From contig NZ_CP040428.1 of NCBI RefSeq assembly GCF_005671395.1, positions 4,216,001-4,280,000 of the forward strand: DNA of 64,000 bases. Direction: 5' to 3'. The position numbers and the translations under genes were made by a program. Each line of letters begins with the position of its first letter. Within the stretch, counting starts at the first letter, position 1. Shown one piece after another: positions 1 to 10,063 of this stretch. The notes beneath the pieces are model-generated. The model had not been told where the DNA came from, did not search any database, and saw nothing but the letters and a program-made list of their open reading frames with translations. This stretch comes from Jejubacter calystegiae. Lineage in GTDB: Bacteria; Pseudomonadota; Gammaproteobacteria; Enterobacterales; Enterobacteriaceae.

Positions 1-718
1 CGGGGGCTGTGCGGCTCCAGGCCCTGTCCCGGGCCAGCATCGCCTCCAGCGCCCCTTTCTCTTCCTTCGTCAGCCAGCGGGCATCCGCCGGTTTATCTGA
101 CATGTAGTGCCAGACCACGATCCCCAGCAGTATCGACGGCATTCCCTCCAGCAGGAACAGCCACTGCCAGCCTTTCAGGTTCAGTACGCCATCCAGCGCC
201 AGAATATAGCCGGAAACCGCCGAGCCCAGCATCATGGTGACCGGCATGGCGATCATAAACAGCGCATTCGCTCTGGCCCGATACCAGGCCGGAAACCACC
301 AGGTAAGATAGAGCAGGATCCCGGGCAGAAAACCGGCTTCGGTAATGCCGACAATCATCCGCAGTACATATAGCGAGCCAGGACCAGTGGCAAACATCGT
401 ACAGGTGGAAGCAATTCCCCACAGCACCATGATAGTGGCGATCCAACGCCGGGCCCCCACGATGCCCAGCATAATGTTGCCAGGGATACCGAAGATAACG
501 TAGGTCACGTAAAACAGGGAAGAAGCCAACCCGAACATGGTGGCGCTCAATCCCAGGTCTTTGCCCATCGTCAGACCGGCAAAACCGATATTAATACGAT
601 CGAGAAAGGAGAAGACGAACAGCACGAACAGGAAGGGGATCAGACGCCGGAACAGTTTCTTCATCACCCGCTGTTCGAGCGCGCTAAAGCCCGCTTGCTG
701 TGAGACCAGGTCGCTCAT
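1..718 (-). CDS. hpaX: 4-hydroxyphenylacetate permease HpaX, 3' part cut by window edge
   Basis: Major facilitator superfamily transporter of the inner membrane; the first 239 residues are visible and the rest lies left of the window. The translation opens MSDLVSQQAGF and then reads KKLFRRLIPFLFVLFVFSFL, followed by DRINIGFAGLTMGKDLGL, the signature start of HpaX and related anion:cation symporters. About six membrane segments fall in the visible half. The start at 718 follows a GGGAGTC ribosome site. It is transcribed away from hpaR, which in known systems represses 4-hydroxyphenylacetate degradation, so the catabolic genes probably lie further left. In the E. coli W cluster hpaX is not the gene facing hpaR, so the arrangement differs. 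Another aromatic-acid MFS permease is the main alternative. Confidence 0.8.
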   Translation of the reverse strand, partial: MSDLVSQQAGFSALEQRVMKKLFRRLIPFLFVLFVFSFLDRINIGFAGLTMGKDLGLSATMFGLASSLFYVTYVIFGIPGNIMLGIVGARRWIATIMVLWGIASTCTMFATGPGSLYVLRMIVGITEAGFLPGILLYLTWWFPAWYRARANALFMIAMPVTMMLGSAVSGYILALDGVLNLKGWQWLFLLEGMPSILLGIVVWHYMSDKPADARWLTKEEKGALEAMLARDRAWSRTAP

Positions 719-801
719 AAGGGACTCCCGGAAAGATCGATGGATAGTCACTGGCAATCGCGGCACCGGATCCCGAGCCCTTTCCTCGCCAGTCCATTTC
801 A

Positions 802-813
802 TTAATACATTAA
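802..813. promoter_or_regulatory. Candidate HpaR operator 1 (inverted repeat)
   Basis: TTAATACATTAA: perfect 5-bp arms TTAAT/ATTAA around 2 bp. The same architecture recurs 166 bp away at 968-979. MarR-family repressors bind such short palindromes, and HpaR of E. coli is known to use two operators in its intergenic region. The assignment is inference. Confidence 0.4.
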
Positions 814-967
814 CGAGATGGTTTTATTATGGCTCATTCTATTGTTCAAATATTGTTTCAAAAGGCGTGACGCAATTAACAAAACAGAAACATCATTGTG
901 AAAACACGCTAATGAGGCCACACTCAGAAAGCTCCGGAGATCGCAACACTGACGCCCGGATTAACAG

Positions 968-979
968 TTAATATATTAA
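968..979. promoter_or_regulatory. Candidate HpaR operator 2 (perfect palindrome)
   Basis: TTAATATATTAA is a perfect 12-bp palindrome sharing both arms with the element at 802-813. It lies about 105 bp before the hpaR start, a suitable place for autoregulation. Confidence 0.4.
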
Positions 980-1085
980 TAACTTGATGATTCAGCAGGA
1001 GGTGGTGAAAGTATTACCGACAAGCCTTGCGGCCAGAAGGGAAAAAAATATACTGGATACAGACTCTTATTCTGTGGAAATCGTT

Positions 1086-1514
1086 ATGCATGAATCCCTG
1101 ACCATCGCCCTGTTGCAGGCGCGGGAAACGGCCATGAGCTGGTTTCGCCCGGTGCTGAACCGGCATAACCTGACCGAGCAGCAGTGGCGCGTCATCCGTA
1201 TTCTGGCGGTGCATCGCTCGCTGGACTTCCATCAACTCGCCAGCGAAGCCTGCATCCTGCGCCCCAGCCTGACTGGCATCCTGACCCGGCTGGAGCGCGA
1301 CGGCCTGGTCTGGCGCATGAAACCGGTCAGCGATCAGCGCAAACTGTTCGCCTCGCTGACGCCGCGCGGCGAAGCGCTGTATCAGGAAGCCAGCCACCAG
1401 GTGGAACAGGGCTATCGGGAAATCGAGCGTCAGTTCGGCCCGGAGAAAATGGCGCAGCTTCAGGGGCTGTTGTACGAATTCAGCGCCCTGCCCCCGCCGC
1501 CGGATGATGTCTGA
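1086..1514 (+). CDS. hpaR: HpaR, MarR-family repressor of homoprotocatechuate catabolism
   Basis: 142-residue winged-helix regulator. The start MHESLTIALLQARE matches the HpaR N-terminus and follows a GTGGAAAT-like ribosome site; the in-frame extension to 984 is not conserved in the family. The segment RHNLTEQQWRVIRIL and the recognition region ACILRPSLTGILTRLERDGL are typical HpaR sequence, and the wing carries the DQRKL motif. Known HpaR represses the meta-cleavage operon until 4-hydroxyphenylacetate or homoprotocatechuate is present. It sits divergent to hpaX and is followed by a terminator. Confidence 0.9.
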   Translation: MHESLTIALLQARETAMSWFRPVLNRHNLTEQQWRVIRILAVHRSLDFHQLASEACILRPSLTGILTRLERDGLVWRMKPVSDQRKLFASLTPRGEALYQEASHQVEQGYREIERQFGPEKMAQLQGLLYEFSALPPPPDDV

Positions 1515-1530
1515 AATTATCCATCTCCAC

Positions 1531-1556
1531 AGCCCTTTCATTAATAAGGGCTTTTT
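1531..1556 (+). terminator. Rho-independent terminator of hpaR
   Basis: Stem AGCCCTT/AAGGGCT with an 8-nt loop followed by six T residues, 16 bp after the hpaR stop. Confidence 0.85.
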
Positions 1557-1596
1557 TCTTCTGTTTATCCGCATTTACGTCTTGAAATAAGCAAAA

Positions 1597-1615
1597 GACA
1601 ACGATAATAATTCGC
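1597..1615. promoter_or_regulatory. Candidate Fur box before the TonB receptor
   Basis: GACAACGATAATAATTCGC matches 14 of 19 positions of the classical Fur consensus (three GATAAT-type hexamers) by my alignment. It lies 48 bp upstream of the receptor start, as expected for iron-repressed siderophore uptake. Confidence 0.5.
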
Positions 1616-1662
1616 GTTTAACTTTAAAGTGAACGTTTATCGATGATGACGGGAAAACAATA

Positions 1663-3825
1663 ATGACGTTAATGAATAGCAGAGGGCGCGCGCTGGTTAT
1701 CCCCCTGGCGCTACTGGCCTCGGGCCCGGCGTTTAGCGCCGAAGATACCGTGGTGGTCAGCGCCGTAGCACCGGATACCGCCACCACCCCCACCGAAGGG
1801 TACAGCGCCACCACCAGCCGTGGCGCCACCAAAACCGATAAACCGCTCATCGAAACCGGCCAGGCGATTTCAGTGGTCCCCCGCCAGCAGATGGAAGACC
1901 AGGGCTCTGCAGACGTTAACAGCGCGCTGAATTACACCCCTGGCGTCTTTACCGGCTTCGCCGGCGGTGCCACCCGCTACGACACCGTAGCGCTGCGCGG
2001 CTTCCACGGCGGCGATGTCAACAACACCTTCCTGGACGGTCTGCGCCTGATGAGCGACGGCGGCAGCTATAACGTGTTGCAGGTCGATCCCTGGTTCCTG
2101 GAACGCATCGATGTGATTCGCGGTCCCTCTTCCGCCCTGTACGGCCAGACCATCCCCGGCGGGCTGGTGATGATGACCTCGAAGCGCCCGCAGTTCGCTC
2201 GTGAAGGCCACCTGCGCGCCCTGGTCGGTAATCACAGTACCAACGGCACCGCCTTCGACTATACCGATGCCATTAACCAGAACTGGGCATGGCGTCTGAC
2301 CGGGATGACCAAAAATACCGATACCCAGTATCAGAACACCCGCGACGAACGTTACGCCATTGCCCCCTCGGTACTCTGGCAGCCCGATGACGACACTTCG
2401 CTGGTGCTACGCGCTTATCTGGAAAAAGATCCCTCCGGCGGTTTCCACGGTTCGGTACCCGCGGATGGTAGTCTGTATTCCTCTACCGGCCATAAGCTGG
2501 GAACCGATTTCTCGGATGTGGAGCCAGGTATCGACGCCTTTAAGCGTCACGAGCAGATCTACAGCTACGAATTCGCTCACCGGTTTAACGATGTCTGGGC
2601 CTTCCGCTCTAACGGCAGCTACACCCACTCCAACGTTAAACTTAACCAGGCTTACCAGCTCGGCTGGGCCGATGCGCAGCACAATGAACTGACCCGCTAC
2701 TACAGCGGTGAAGACTCTTCGCTTGACGCCTGGGCAATGGATAATCAACTGGAGGCAGATTTCGCCACCGGTAGCGTGGATCACACCCTGGTACTGGGCG
2801 CCGAATATCACCGCTTCCGTAACCGCATTCAGAGCGACAGCGCGTCGGCCACTAACCTGAATCCCTGGAGCGGCGAGAATGGCGGCACCGACTTGTGGCA
2901 CTACGACGCCAGCGGCGCCATGATCCCCGGCGCGCTGCGTTCGAATATTCGTCGGGTTTACGAGCAGACCGGCGTCTACCTGCAGGATGAGATGGTCTGG
3001 AACCGCTGGCATCTGGATCTCTCCGGTCGCTTTGACCGTCTGGAAACCAAAAGCCGCACGGTTACGCCCGAGAATAACAGCCGGGTGGTGGATAACCGCC
3101 GTGACGATCGCTTCAGCGGCCGCGCCGCCTTGCTGTACGCCTTCCAGAACGGCGTCTCGCCCTATATCAGCTACAGTTCCGCCGTCACCCCTCAGGTGCT
3201 ACCGGATGCCCAGGGCCATTTGCTGAAGCCCACCACCAGCCAGCAGTATGAGGCGGGCCTGAAGTACCAGCCGCCGGGCAGCCGCGATCTCTACACCCTG
3301 GCCGTCTACGATCTGACCCAGAAGGATGTCGGTAACCGCGTCATTCAGGGCAGCTACTATGAACCGGCAGGGAAAGTGCACTCCCAGGGCATTGAGCTGG
3401 AAGCGCGCACCGAAATCACCCCACGCCTTTCTGCCATCGCTGGCTACACATGGAACAAGGTACGCTTTAAAGACGCCATCGACGGCAATAACGGCAACAC
3501 TCCATACGTCACGCCGGATCAGTTCGCTTCGCTGTGGGGCCACTACCGCGCGGACTACGGCATTAGCTTTGGCGCCGGGTTGCGCTATATCGGCAAGCAG
3601 TGGGTCGATAACGAGAACACCCGTCGTATTCCGTCAGTGACCCTGGTGGATGCTATGGTACGCGCCGATCTCGGGGAATGGAGCAGCAACCTGCGCGGCG
3701 CTTCGCTCCAGGTGAACGCCACTAACCTGACGGGACGTGATTACGTGGCGGGCTGTTACGGCACCAACAACTGCTACTGGGGTAAAGAGCGCCAGGTGAT
3801 CGTGACTGCGGGGTATGATTTTTAA
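1663..3825 (+). CDS. TonB-dependent hydroxamate-type siderophore receptor (FhuA/FoxA-like)
   Basis: 720-residue outer-membrane receptor. Residues 1-26 form a signal peptide ending AFSA; residues 28-34 (DTVVVSA) form a TonB box. A plug domain follows (about 55-165, with the IDVIRGPSSALYGQ motif), then a 22-strand-type barrel ending in phenylalanine. The C-terminus carries the paired-cysteine segment AGCYGTNNCYWGKERQV, seen in ferrichrome/ferrioxamine receptors, so a ferric hydroxamate is the likely ligand; the exact siderophore is not determinable here. It is monocistronic, with a Fur-like site upstream. GGGAAAA supports the start at 1663; M4 (1672) is an alternative. Confidence 0.85.
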   Translation: MTLMNSRGRALVIPLALLASGPAFSAEDTVVVSAVAPDTATTPTEGYSATTSRGATKTDKPLIETGQAISVVPRQQMEDQGSADVNSALNYTPGVFTGFAGGATRYDTVALRGFHGGDVNNTFLDGLRLMSDGGSYNVLQVDPWFLERIDVIRGPSSALYGQTIPGGLVMMTSKRPQFAREGHLRALVGNHSTNGTAFDYTDAINQNWAWRLTGMTKNTDTQYQNTRDERYAIAPSVLWQPDDDTSLVLRAYLEKDPSGGFHGSVPADGSLYSSTGHKLGTDFSDVEPGIDAFKRHEQIYSYEFAHRFNDVWAFRSNGSYTHSNVKLNQAYQLGWADAQHNELTRYYSGEDSSLDAWAMDNQLEADFATGSVDHTLVLGAEYHRFRNRIQSDSASATNLNPWSGENGGTDLWHYDASGAMIPGALRSNIRRVYEQTGVYLQDEMVWNRWHLDLSGRFDRLETKSRTVTPENNSRVVDNRRDDRFSGRAALLYAFQNGVSPYISYSSAVTPQVLPDAQGHLLKPTTSQQYEAGLKYQPPGSRDLYTLAVYDLTQKDVGNRVIQGSYYEPAGKVHSQGIELEARTEITPRLSAIAGYTWNKVRFKDAIDGNNGNTPYVTPDQFASLWGHYRADYGISFGAGLRYIGKQWVDNENTRRIPSVTLVDAMVRADLGEWSSNLRGASLQVNATNLTGRDYVAGCYGTNNCYWGKERQVIVTAGYDF

Positions 3826-3840
3826 TCGCAATGAGAAACA

Positions 3841-3858
3841 GCCCCGAACCGGGGCCGT
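3841..3858. terminator. Hairpin between convergent receptor and emtA
   Basis: Stem GCCCCG/CGGGGC with an AAC loop and no strong T-run, placed between two convergent genes. Confidence 0.5.
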
Positions 3859-3870
3859 TGTCTTAAAGCA

Positions 3871-4485
3871 TCAGGCACTTTCCATCGCCCGCTTTACCTT
3901 CCACAGGTAGCGCGGCGCCTGGGAAGAGGGATGGTTATCCATCACGTACTGCCAGAACGCTTCCGGCGACATGTCATTAATCTGCTCAATCGCCTCTCCC
4001 CGATCCGACGAGAATATCCGCAGCAGCGCCCCGGCACCGTTGACGTAGGAGACGATCAGCGCGTACTCCATGGTCTGCGGGTTGTCGATGCCGCGCAGAA
4101 TGCCGTTCTCCAGAATGCTCAGATAGGCCGCGCCAATATCAATATTGCGCGCCGGATCCTTAAGATCGCTGGTCGATGGCTGGCCGCTTCGCCCTTCATG
4201 GCGATAGACTTCGCGACCGGCGGTAGACGCCTTAATCTGCATCAGCCCCACTGCGTTAGAGCGGCTGACCAGTTGTGGATTACCGCCGGATTCCACGGCG
4301 ATAATCGCGGTAATCAGACGCGGGCTGACGCCCCAGGTCTCTGCCGCCTCTTCGGTAATCGGCATCCAGGTCTGGGCCCCCTGAACCGGGCGACCCGCTT
4401 CCCAGCCCCCGTGTTGAACCCGGGATGGCTTACTCGAACAACCCACCAGCAACACACTCAGTACGATAAGCCATCTCAACTTCAC
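3871..4485 (-). CDS. emtA: Membrane-bound lytic murein endotransglycosylase EmtA (MltE)
   Basis: 204-residue outer-membrane lipoprotein that cleaves glycan strands of peptidoglycan internally, leaving 1,6-anhydro-muropeptides. It is started at the GTG at 4485 because AGGGGAAG precedes it and the protein then begins VKLRW like E. coli EmtA. The lipobox LLVGC places the lipidated cysteine at residue 16. The transglycosylase domain holds AVESGGNP with the catalytic Glu at residue 65, then [12 protein letters not shown]. Neighbour ldcA is divergent and also acts in murein recycling, as in E. coli. Confidence 0.93.
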   Translation of the reverse strand: MKLRWLIVLSVLLVGCSSKPSRVQHGGWEAGRPVQGAQTWMPITEEAAETWGVSPRLITAIIAVESGGNPQLVSRSNAVGLMQIKASTAGREVYRHEGRSGQPSTSDLKDPARNIDIGAAYLSILENGILRGIDNPQTMEYALIVSYVNGAGALLRIFSSDRGEAIEQINDMSPEAFWQYVMDNHPSSQAPRYLWKVKRAMESA

Positions 4486-4598
4486 TACGCTTCCCCTTTT
4501 TTCGATAACAGGTTCCAGGTCAAAGGCATTGCGGATGACAACCGCAACGCCTCGCGGCATGATAACCAATACAGAATTTAAATCAGCAAGGAAATTCC

Positions 4599-5510
4599 AT
4601 GGCCACTTTTCATCTCGTCGCTCCTTCCGGTTACTGCATTCAACAGGAAGCCGCGGAACGCGGCGTCGCCCGGTTGCGGGAAGCGGGCCATCAGGTGCAT
4701 AACACGGGCGTTATCGGGCGGCGCGAACAGCGCTTTGCCGGTACCGATGCACAGCGGCTGGCGGATTTGAATCAACTTGCAGAATTATCTGAAAACCCGA
4801 CGATTGTGCTGGCCGTGCGCGGCGGCTACGGCGTCAGCCGACTGCTGGAGTCCATCGACTACCCGGCGTTAAGCGACCGCCAGCGCCGCAATCCGCTGCT
4901 GATTTGCGGCCACAGCGACTTCACCGCCTTTCAACTGGCGCTGCTGGCCCGTGAAGGGGTCATTACCTTTAGCGGGCCGATGCTGGCGGGCAATTTTGGC
5001 GCGCCGGAGCTGGATCCCTTTACCATAGAGCACTTCTGGAAGGCGCTCACCTCCCCCCGCTTTACCCTGGAATGGCGCAGCGATGCGCCAGCCTGTCGGA
5101 CCAGCGGTACGGTATGGGGCGGAAATCTGGCGATGCTGATAAGCCTGGTGGGCACGCCGTGGCTGCCGCAAATCGACGATGGCATTCTGGTGGTCGAAGA
5201 TATTAACGAACACCCGTTCCGGGTAGAGCGAATGCTATTGCAGCTCCACCATGCCGGTGTGCTGGCGCGTCAGCGCGCTATTGTGCTGGGCAGCTTCAGC
5301 GCCGCTGCCCCTAACGATTATGATAACGGGTACGATCTGGCCCAGGTATGCGCCACGCTGCGCGAACGAACGGGGCTCCCCATCGTCGATGGTCTGGCTT
5401 TCGGTCACGAACCCTGCACCGTCACGCTGCCGCTGGGCGCCCACGGCGAACTGATTCACGATGGAAAACGGGCAACGCTTAGCCTGAATGGTCATCCCTG
5501 CCTGAAATAA
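4599..5510 (+). CDS. ldcA: Murein tetrapeptide LD-carboxypeptidase
   Basis: 303 residues, against about 304 in E. coli. This cytoplasmic peptidase of family S66 removes the terminal D-alanine from imported murein tetrapeptides, giving tripeptides that can be reused. The nucleophile elbow GHSDFT places Ser106 as in the characterised enzymes; VLAVRGGYG and [14 protein letters not shown]-type motifs (here SLVGTPW) complete the fold. It is divergent from emtA, and cvrA follows in the same direction after 93 bp, as in E. coli. Confidence 0.95.
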   Translation: MATFHLVAPSGYCIQQEAAERGVARLREAGHQVHNTGVIGRREQRFAGTDAQRLADLNQLAELSENPTIVLAVRGGYGVSRLLESIDYPALSDRQRRNPLLICGHSDFTAFQLALLAREGVITFSGPMLAGNFGAPELDPFTIEHFWKALTSPRFTLEWRSDAPACRTSGTVWGGNLAMLISLVGTPWLPQIDDGILVVEDINEHPFRVERMLLQLHHAGVLARQRAIVLGSFSAAAPNDYDNGYDLAQVCATLRERTGLPIVDGLAFGHEPCTVTLPLGAHGELIHDGKRATLSLNGHPCLK

Positions 5511-5603
5511 GGGCGATTCAGGTCGCTTTTCCGCAGGTCGGTTTTCGGCACTTAGCTGTATCATGGTAACATTTTGTAAAACTCTGCTGGGGGACTCTTT
5601 ATC

Positions 5604-7340
5604 TTGGATGCCGGGACCATTTTTAACCTTTTTATCGTCGGCTCGTTGCTGGTCACTTTCAGCATCCTGTTAAGCTCATTCTCTTCCCGTCTTGGGATCC
5701 CAATCCTGGTTATCTTTCTGGCCATCGGTATGCTGGCCGGGGTGGATGGCATCGGCGGCATTCCATTCGATAACTATCCGTTTGCCTATCTGATCAGTAA
5801 CCTGGCGCTGGCGGTGATTCTGCTGGACGGCGGTATGCGTACCCAGGCCAGTTCGTTCCGGGTTGCGCTCGGACCGGCGCTATCGCTGGCGACGCTCGGC
5901 GTAGTGGTGACCTCGGGGCTCACCGGAATGGCTGCCGCCTGGCTGTTTAACCTGAATCTGATGGAAGGACTGCTGATTGGCGCCATCGTCGGCTCCACCG
6001 ATGCCGCCGCCGTCTTTTCGCTGCTGGGAGGAAAAGGACTTAACGAGCGCGTCAGCGCCACCCTTGAAATCGAATCCGGCAGTAACGACCCCATGGCGGT
6101 GTTCCTGACCATCACCCTGATCGAGATGATTCAGCAGCATGAAAGCGGCCTGAGCTGGATGTTCTTCGCGCATCTGGCGCAGCAGTTCGGGCTGGGAATT
6201 CTGCTTGGCGGCATCGGCGGCTTTATTCTGCAGCAGGTGATTAATCGTATCTCTCTGCCCCAGGGGCTCTACCCGCTACTGGCCCTGAGCGGCGGGATTA
6301 TGATTTTCGCCGTTACCACCGCCCTGAACGGCAGCGGCATTCTGGCGGTCTACCTGTGCGGCTTCCTGCTGGGTAACCGCCCGGTACGCAACCGCTTCGG
6401 TATTCTACAAACCTTCGACGGTATGGCCTGGATGGCCCAGATCGGCATGTTCCTGGTGCTGGGGCTGCTGGTGACGCCGTCGGATCTGCTGCCGATCGCG
6501 ATACCGGCGCTGCTGCTTTCACTGTGGATGATCTTCTTCGCTCGTCCGCTGTCGGTGTTTCTGGGGTTGCTGCCGTTTCGCAGCTTTAACCTGCGCGAGC
6601 GGGTGTTTATCAGCTGGGTCGGACTGCGCGGCGCGGTACCCATTATTCTGGCGGTATTCCCGATGATGGCGGGGCTGGAAAATTCACGCCTGTTCTTTAA
6701 CGTCGCCTTCTTTGTGGTGCTGGTGTCGCTGCTGCTTCAGGGTACCAGCCTTAGCTGGGCGGCCAGGCGCGCCAAAGTGGTGGTGCCGCTGGTGGGCTGG
6801 CCGGTTTCGCGTATCGGTCTGGATATCCACCCGGAGAAGCCCTGGGAGCAGCTTATCTATCAGCTCAGCGCCGATAAGTGGTGCGTGGGGGCCGCCCTGC
6901 GCGATCTGCATATGCCGAAAGATACCCGTATCGCCGCGCTGTTTCGCGGTAAAAGTCTGTTGCACCCCAGCGGCAGCACCCGTCTGCGGGAAGGCGATAT
7001 CCTGTGCGTGATTGGCCGCGAGCGCGATCTGCCCGCCTTGGGCAAACTGTTCAGCCACACCCCGCCAGTATCGCCGGAGCTCGACCAGCGTTTCTTTGGC
7101 GACTTTATTCTGGAGGCCAACGCCCGCTTTGGCGACGTGGCGACCATTTACGGCCTGGAGCCGGATAACGCGGAGAATAGCGAACAGACCCTGGGCGAGT
7201 GGGTGATTCAGCGCCTGGGCGGCGCCCCGGTGGTCGGCGACCAGGTGGAGTACGCCGGTCTGGTCTGGACGGTCGCGGAAAAAGAGGATAATCAGGTAAT
7301 GAAAATCGGGGTCCGGGTGACCCAGGAAGAGGCGGAATAA
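5604..7340 (+). CDS. cvrA: CvrA/NhaP2-type cation:proton antiporter
   Basis: 578 residues, the same as E. coli CvrA. The CPA1 family membrane domain (about 1-400, 12 or more segments) carries [12 protein letters not shown] and [11 protein letters not shown], the ion-binding aspartate motifs of NhaP antiporters. A cytoplasmic regulatory part follows, with a TrkA-C-like domain (about 400-485) and a CorC/HlyC-type C-terminal domain. It probably exchanges K+ or Na+ for H+ and helps growth at low osmolarity. The start is TTG at 5604, giving MDAGTIF against MDATTI in E. coli. Confidence 0.93.
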   Translation: MDAGTIFNLFIVGSLLVTFSILLSSFSSRLGIPILVIFLAIGMLAGVDGIGGIPFDNYPFAYLISNLALAVILLDGGMRTQASSFRVALGPALSLATLGVVVTSGLTGMAAAWLFNLNLMEGLLIGAIVGSTDAAAVFSLLGGKGLNERVSATLEIESGSNDPMAVFLTITLIEMIQQHESGLSWMFFAHLAQQFGLGILLGGIGGFILQQVINRISLPQGLYPLLALSGGIMIFAVTTALNGSGILAVYLCGFLLGNRPVRNRFGILQTFDGMAWMAQIGMFLVLGLLVTPSDLLPIAIPALLLSLWMIFFARPLSVFLGLLPFRSFNLRERVFISWVGLRGAVPIILAVFPMMAGLENSRLFFNVAFFVVLVSLLLQGTSLSWAARRAKVVVPLVGWPVSRIGLDIHPEKPWEQLIYQLSADKWCVGAALRDLHMPKDTRIAALFRGKSLLHPSGSTRLREGDILCVIGRERDLPALGKLFSHTPPVSPELDQRFFGDFILEANARFGDVATIYGLEPDNAENSEQTLGEWVIQRLGGAPVVGDQVEYAGLVWTVAEKEDNQVMKIGVRVTQEEAE

Positions 7341-7358
7341 CCGCCGCCTCCCCTATTG

Positions 7359-8429
7359 TTACGCTGTCACAACTGGCACGCGCGGCGCCAGCGCGCACAT
7401 CAGCTCATAGCCGATGGTTCCGCTGGCAGCCGCCACATCATCGATACGAATCTGCTCGCCCCACAGCTCTACCGGCGTACCGATTCCCGCCTGGGGACAG
7501 GGGGTTAGATCCACCGCCAGCATATCCATAGAAACCGTGCCCACCAGCCCGGTGCGCACGCCGCCTACCAGCACCGGCGTACCGTCCGGAGCTACCCGCG
7601 GATAGCCGTCTGCGTAGCCGCAGGCCACAATACCAATACGCTGTTCGCCGGACGCGCAATAGCGACTGCCATAGCCCACCCGCTCCCCCGCCTTAAGCGT
7701 CTGCACGCCGATAATTTCGCTACTGAGGGTCATGGCGGGTCGCAGCCCGGCGCTGGCGATATCGCACCAGCGACCGCTCGGCGAAGCACCGTATAGCACA
7801 ATACCCGGCCGCACCCAGTCGTAGTGGGTCTGGGGGTGCCACAGCGTCGCCGCCGAGTTGGCCAGCGAGCGCGGCGCCTCCAGCCCTTCCGCCGCCTGGC
7901 TGATACGCGCCATCGGCGCATCCACGCCGTCGGGCCGGTCGGCATCGGCGAAGTGAGCCATCAGGGTCATCTCACCCACATTTTTCAGTTCGCGTAGCTG
8001 GCGCCAGACCCGATGTACCTGCTCCGGCACAAACCCCAGCCGGTTCATACCGCTGTTAATCTTAAGGTAAACATCCAGCGGCGCGCTGAGTCGGGCATCG
8101 GCCAGCGCCTTAATCTGCCAGCGACTGTGCAGGCTGGTGGTCAGGCGATAGCGATCGAACAACGCCAACTCCTGAGCATCGAAAAAGCCTTCCAGCATCA
8201 GAATCGGCCCCTTCCAGCCCCGCTCGCGTAGCTGTATAGCATCTTCCAGATTCAGCATCGCGAAGCCGTCGGCACCGCTCAACGCCGACCAGACCCGTGA
8301 TAAACCATGGCCGTATGCGTCGGCTTTCACCACCGCCCACACCCGGGAGTGCGGCGCGGCATAGCGCACCTGACTCAAATTGTGGCGCAGGGCGGCCAGA
8401 TGAATACTGGCCTGAACAGGACGCGTCAT
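7359..8429 (-). CDS. dadX: Catabolic alanine racemase
   Basis: 356-residue PLP enzyme interconverting L- and D-alanine, supplying D-alanine to Dad[11 protein letters not shown] carries the PLP lysine near residue 34; the C-terminal domain has [10 protein letters not shown] and the catalytic tyrosine in VGYGSRY. It lies 13 bp downstream of dadA on the same strand and is clearly in one operon with it. Confidence 0.95.
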   Translation of the reverse strand: MTRPVQASIHLAALRHNLSQVRYAAPHSRVWAVVKADAYGHGLSRVWSALSGADGFAMLNLEDAIQLRERGWKGPILMLEGFFDAQELALFDRYRLTTSLHSRWQIKALADARLSAPLDVYLKINSGMNRLGFVPEQVHRVWRQLRELKNVGEMTLMAHFADADRPDGVDAPMARISQAAEGLEAPRSLANSAATLWHPQTHYDWVRPGIVLYGASPSGRWCDIASAGLRPAMTLSSEIIGVQTLKAGERVGYGSRYCASGEQRIGIVACGYADGYPRVAPDGTPVLVGGVRTGLVGTVSMDMLAVDLTPCPQAGIGTPVELWGEQIRIDDVAAASGTIGYELMCALAPRVPVVTA

Positions 8430-8442
8430 AGAAAGCCCCCTG

Positions 8443-9738
8443 TCAGTGTGCGCCGTGCAGACGCGGCGAATGGCCGGGAGTAAAGCCCGGCAGATAGCGC
8501 GCTACCGACAGATCCTCACTGGGGATCGCCGGTGTACGCCCGGAGATAATATCGCTCAGCATCTGGCCAGAGCCGCAGGCCATAGTCCAGCCCAGAGTGC
8601 CGTGACCGGTATTCAGCCAAAGGTTTTTCCAGGGAGTACGGCCCACCACCGGCGTACCGTCCGGCGTCATGGGACGAAGACCGGTCCAGAAGGTGGCCTG
8701 CTCGATATGGCCGCCGCGCGGGTAGAGATCGCGCACCACCATTTCCAGCGTGGCGCGACGCGCAGCTGGTAGTCCGGTATTAAAACCGACGATCTCCGCC
8801 ATGCCACCCACCCGAATACGCTGGTCGAAGCGGGTAATGGCGACCTTGTAAGTTTCATCGAGAATGGTCGATACCGGCGCCCCGCTCTCATCGGCAATGG
8901 GAATGGTCAGCGAATAGCCCTTCAGGGGGTAAACCGGAATATCGATGATGTCCTTAAGCATCGCCGTAGAGTACGAGCCAAAGGCCATCACGTAGCCATC
9001 CGCCTTAAGTACTTCGTTACCACATTTGACACCGGCAATCTGTTGCCCTTCGGTCAGTAGCTGGTCCACCGGCAGGTTATAGCGAAATTCGACGCCCGCC
9101 TCTTCCGCCATGCGGGCAAGTCCACGGGTAAACAGCTGACAGTCGCCGGTTTCATCATTCGGCAGTCGCAAACCGCCAGCCAGCTTGTGGGCGACGGAGG
9201 CCAGCGCCGGTTCGGCCCGGGCCAGTTGTCCGGCTTCCAGCAGTTCATAAGGCACCCCGGCCTCTTCCAGAACGGCGATATCGCGCGCCGCATTTTCGTA
9301 CTGCTGAGGGCTGCGGAACAGTTGCATCAGCCCTTTCTGGCGCCCTTCATAAGCGATACCGGTGCTGGCGCGCAGCGCCTTCAGGCAGTCGCGGCTGTAT
9401 TCGGCCAGCCGCACCATGCGCTCTTTATTTTCCGCATAGTGGCGGGCGTCGCAGTTGCGCAGCATCTGCCACATCCACTTGAGCTGGAAAGAGGTGCCGT
9501 CCGGGCGGATAGCCAGCGGCGCATGGCGCTGAAACATCCACTTAACCGCCTTTAGCGGAATACCCGGCGCCGCCCAAGGCGCCGCATAGCCCGGGGAGAT
9601 CTGCCCGGCGTTACCGGCGCTGGTCTCCTCTGCCGGTCCGGATTCCCGGTCAATGACCGTGACTTCGTGTCCCGCCTGGCGTAAATACCAGGCGCTGGCG
9701 ACGCCCACAACCCCACTTCCCAGCACAATGACTCGCAT
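8443..9738 (-). CDS. dadA: D-amino-acid dehydrogenase small subunit
   Basis: 431-residue membrane-associated FAD protein that oxidises D-alanine to pyruvate and ammonia, feeding electrons to the quinone pool. It starts at the ATG at 9738 (GGAGCAGGCT ahead), giving [12 protein letters not shown], the dinucleotide-binding motif at residues 3-12. The C-terminal FAD-binding block reads [11 protein letters not shown] and NTGHGTLGW. It is first gene of dadAX. A CRP site about 97 bp upstream fits the known CRP/Lrp control. Confidence 0.96.
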   Translation of the reverse strand: MRVIVLGSGVVGVASAWYLRQAGHEVTVIDRESGPAEETSAGNAGQISPGYAAPWAAPGIPLKAVKWMFQRHAPLAIRPDGTSFQLKWMWQMLRNCDARHYAENKERMVRLAEYSRDCLKALRASTGIAYEGRQKGLMQLFRSPQQYENAARDIAVLEEAGVPYELLEAGQLARAEPALASVAHKLAGGLRLPNDETGDCQLFTRGLARMAEEAGVEFRYNLPVDQLLTEGQQIAGVKCGNEVLKADGYVMAFGSYSTAMLKDIIDIPVYPLKGYSLTIPIADESGAPVSTILDETYKVAITRFDQRIRVGGMAEIVGFNTGLPAARRATLEMVVRDLYPRGGHIEQATFWTGLRPMTPDGTPVVGRTPWKNLWLNTGHGTLGWTMACGSGQMLSDIISGRTPAIPSEDLSVARYLPGFTPGHSPRLHGAH

Positions 9739-10063
9739 AGCCTGCTCCATTCTGAGTAAAAGAATAATATTCTGGCTACAAATTGATAACCCAGATGAAA
9801 ATGTTATTCAACATAGGGCTTTATTATGGTGACATAATTCACAATGTGGCTGGCGTAGCGGTAAATCGCGAATTCAGAATCTCGTGCTCCTGCAACATCT
9901 TTGTCAGTAAAAAATACTGGATAATAAAAAAAATTCAGCACAAAAATTAAAATAACCGCCCATGAAAAAAATTCCGCTCACCGCCCGAAACGCTGCCCCT
10001 GTTCTATGCTTGATTTTGAGGCTTTCCATTCAGATGAGAGCCGTTAACAATGAGGGGGCGCTG
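9739..10063. other. Divergent dadA-ycgB control region
   Basis: This 325-base gap holds a near-consensus CRP site (9826-9845) and AT-rich tracts suitable for Lrp binding. No small gene was seen. The in-frame extension of ycgB back to 9962 has no family support. Confidence 0.6.
9826..9845. promoter_or_regulatory. CRP binding site upstream of dadAX
   Basis: GGTGA-CATAAT-TCACA: both half sites match the CRP consensus with the correct 6-bp spacer. Cyclic-AMP activation of dadAX is established in enterics. Confidence 0.75.

Larger units (their letters stand above)
719..1085. other. Divergent hpaX-hpaR intergenic region
   Basis: This 367-base gap is markedly AT-rich and should carry the two divergent promoters. 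Two TTAAT-n2-ATTAA inverted repeats (802-813 and 968-979) are its most regular elements and are listed separately. In-frame extension of hpaR upstream to about 984 is open but has no family support. Confidence 0.6.

Noticed and set aside
1014-1574. Long minus-strand frame opposite hpaR and many similar antisense frames across the window
   Set aside because: They are shadows of real genes in GC-rich DNA, with no family similarity or ribosome sites.
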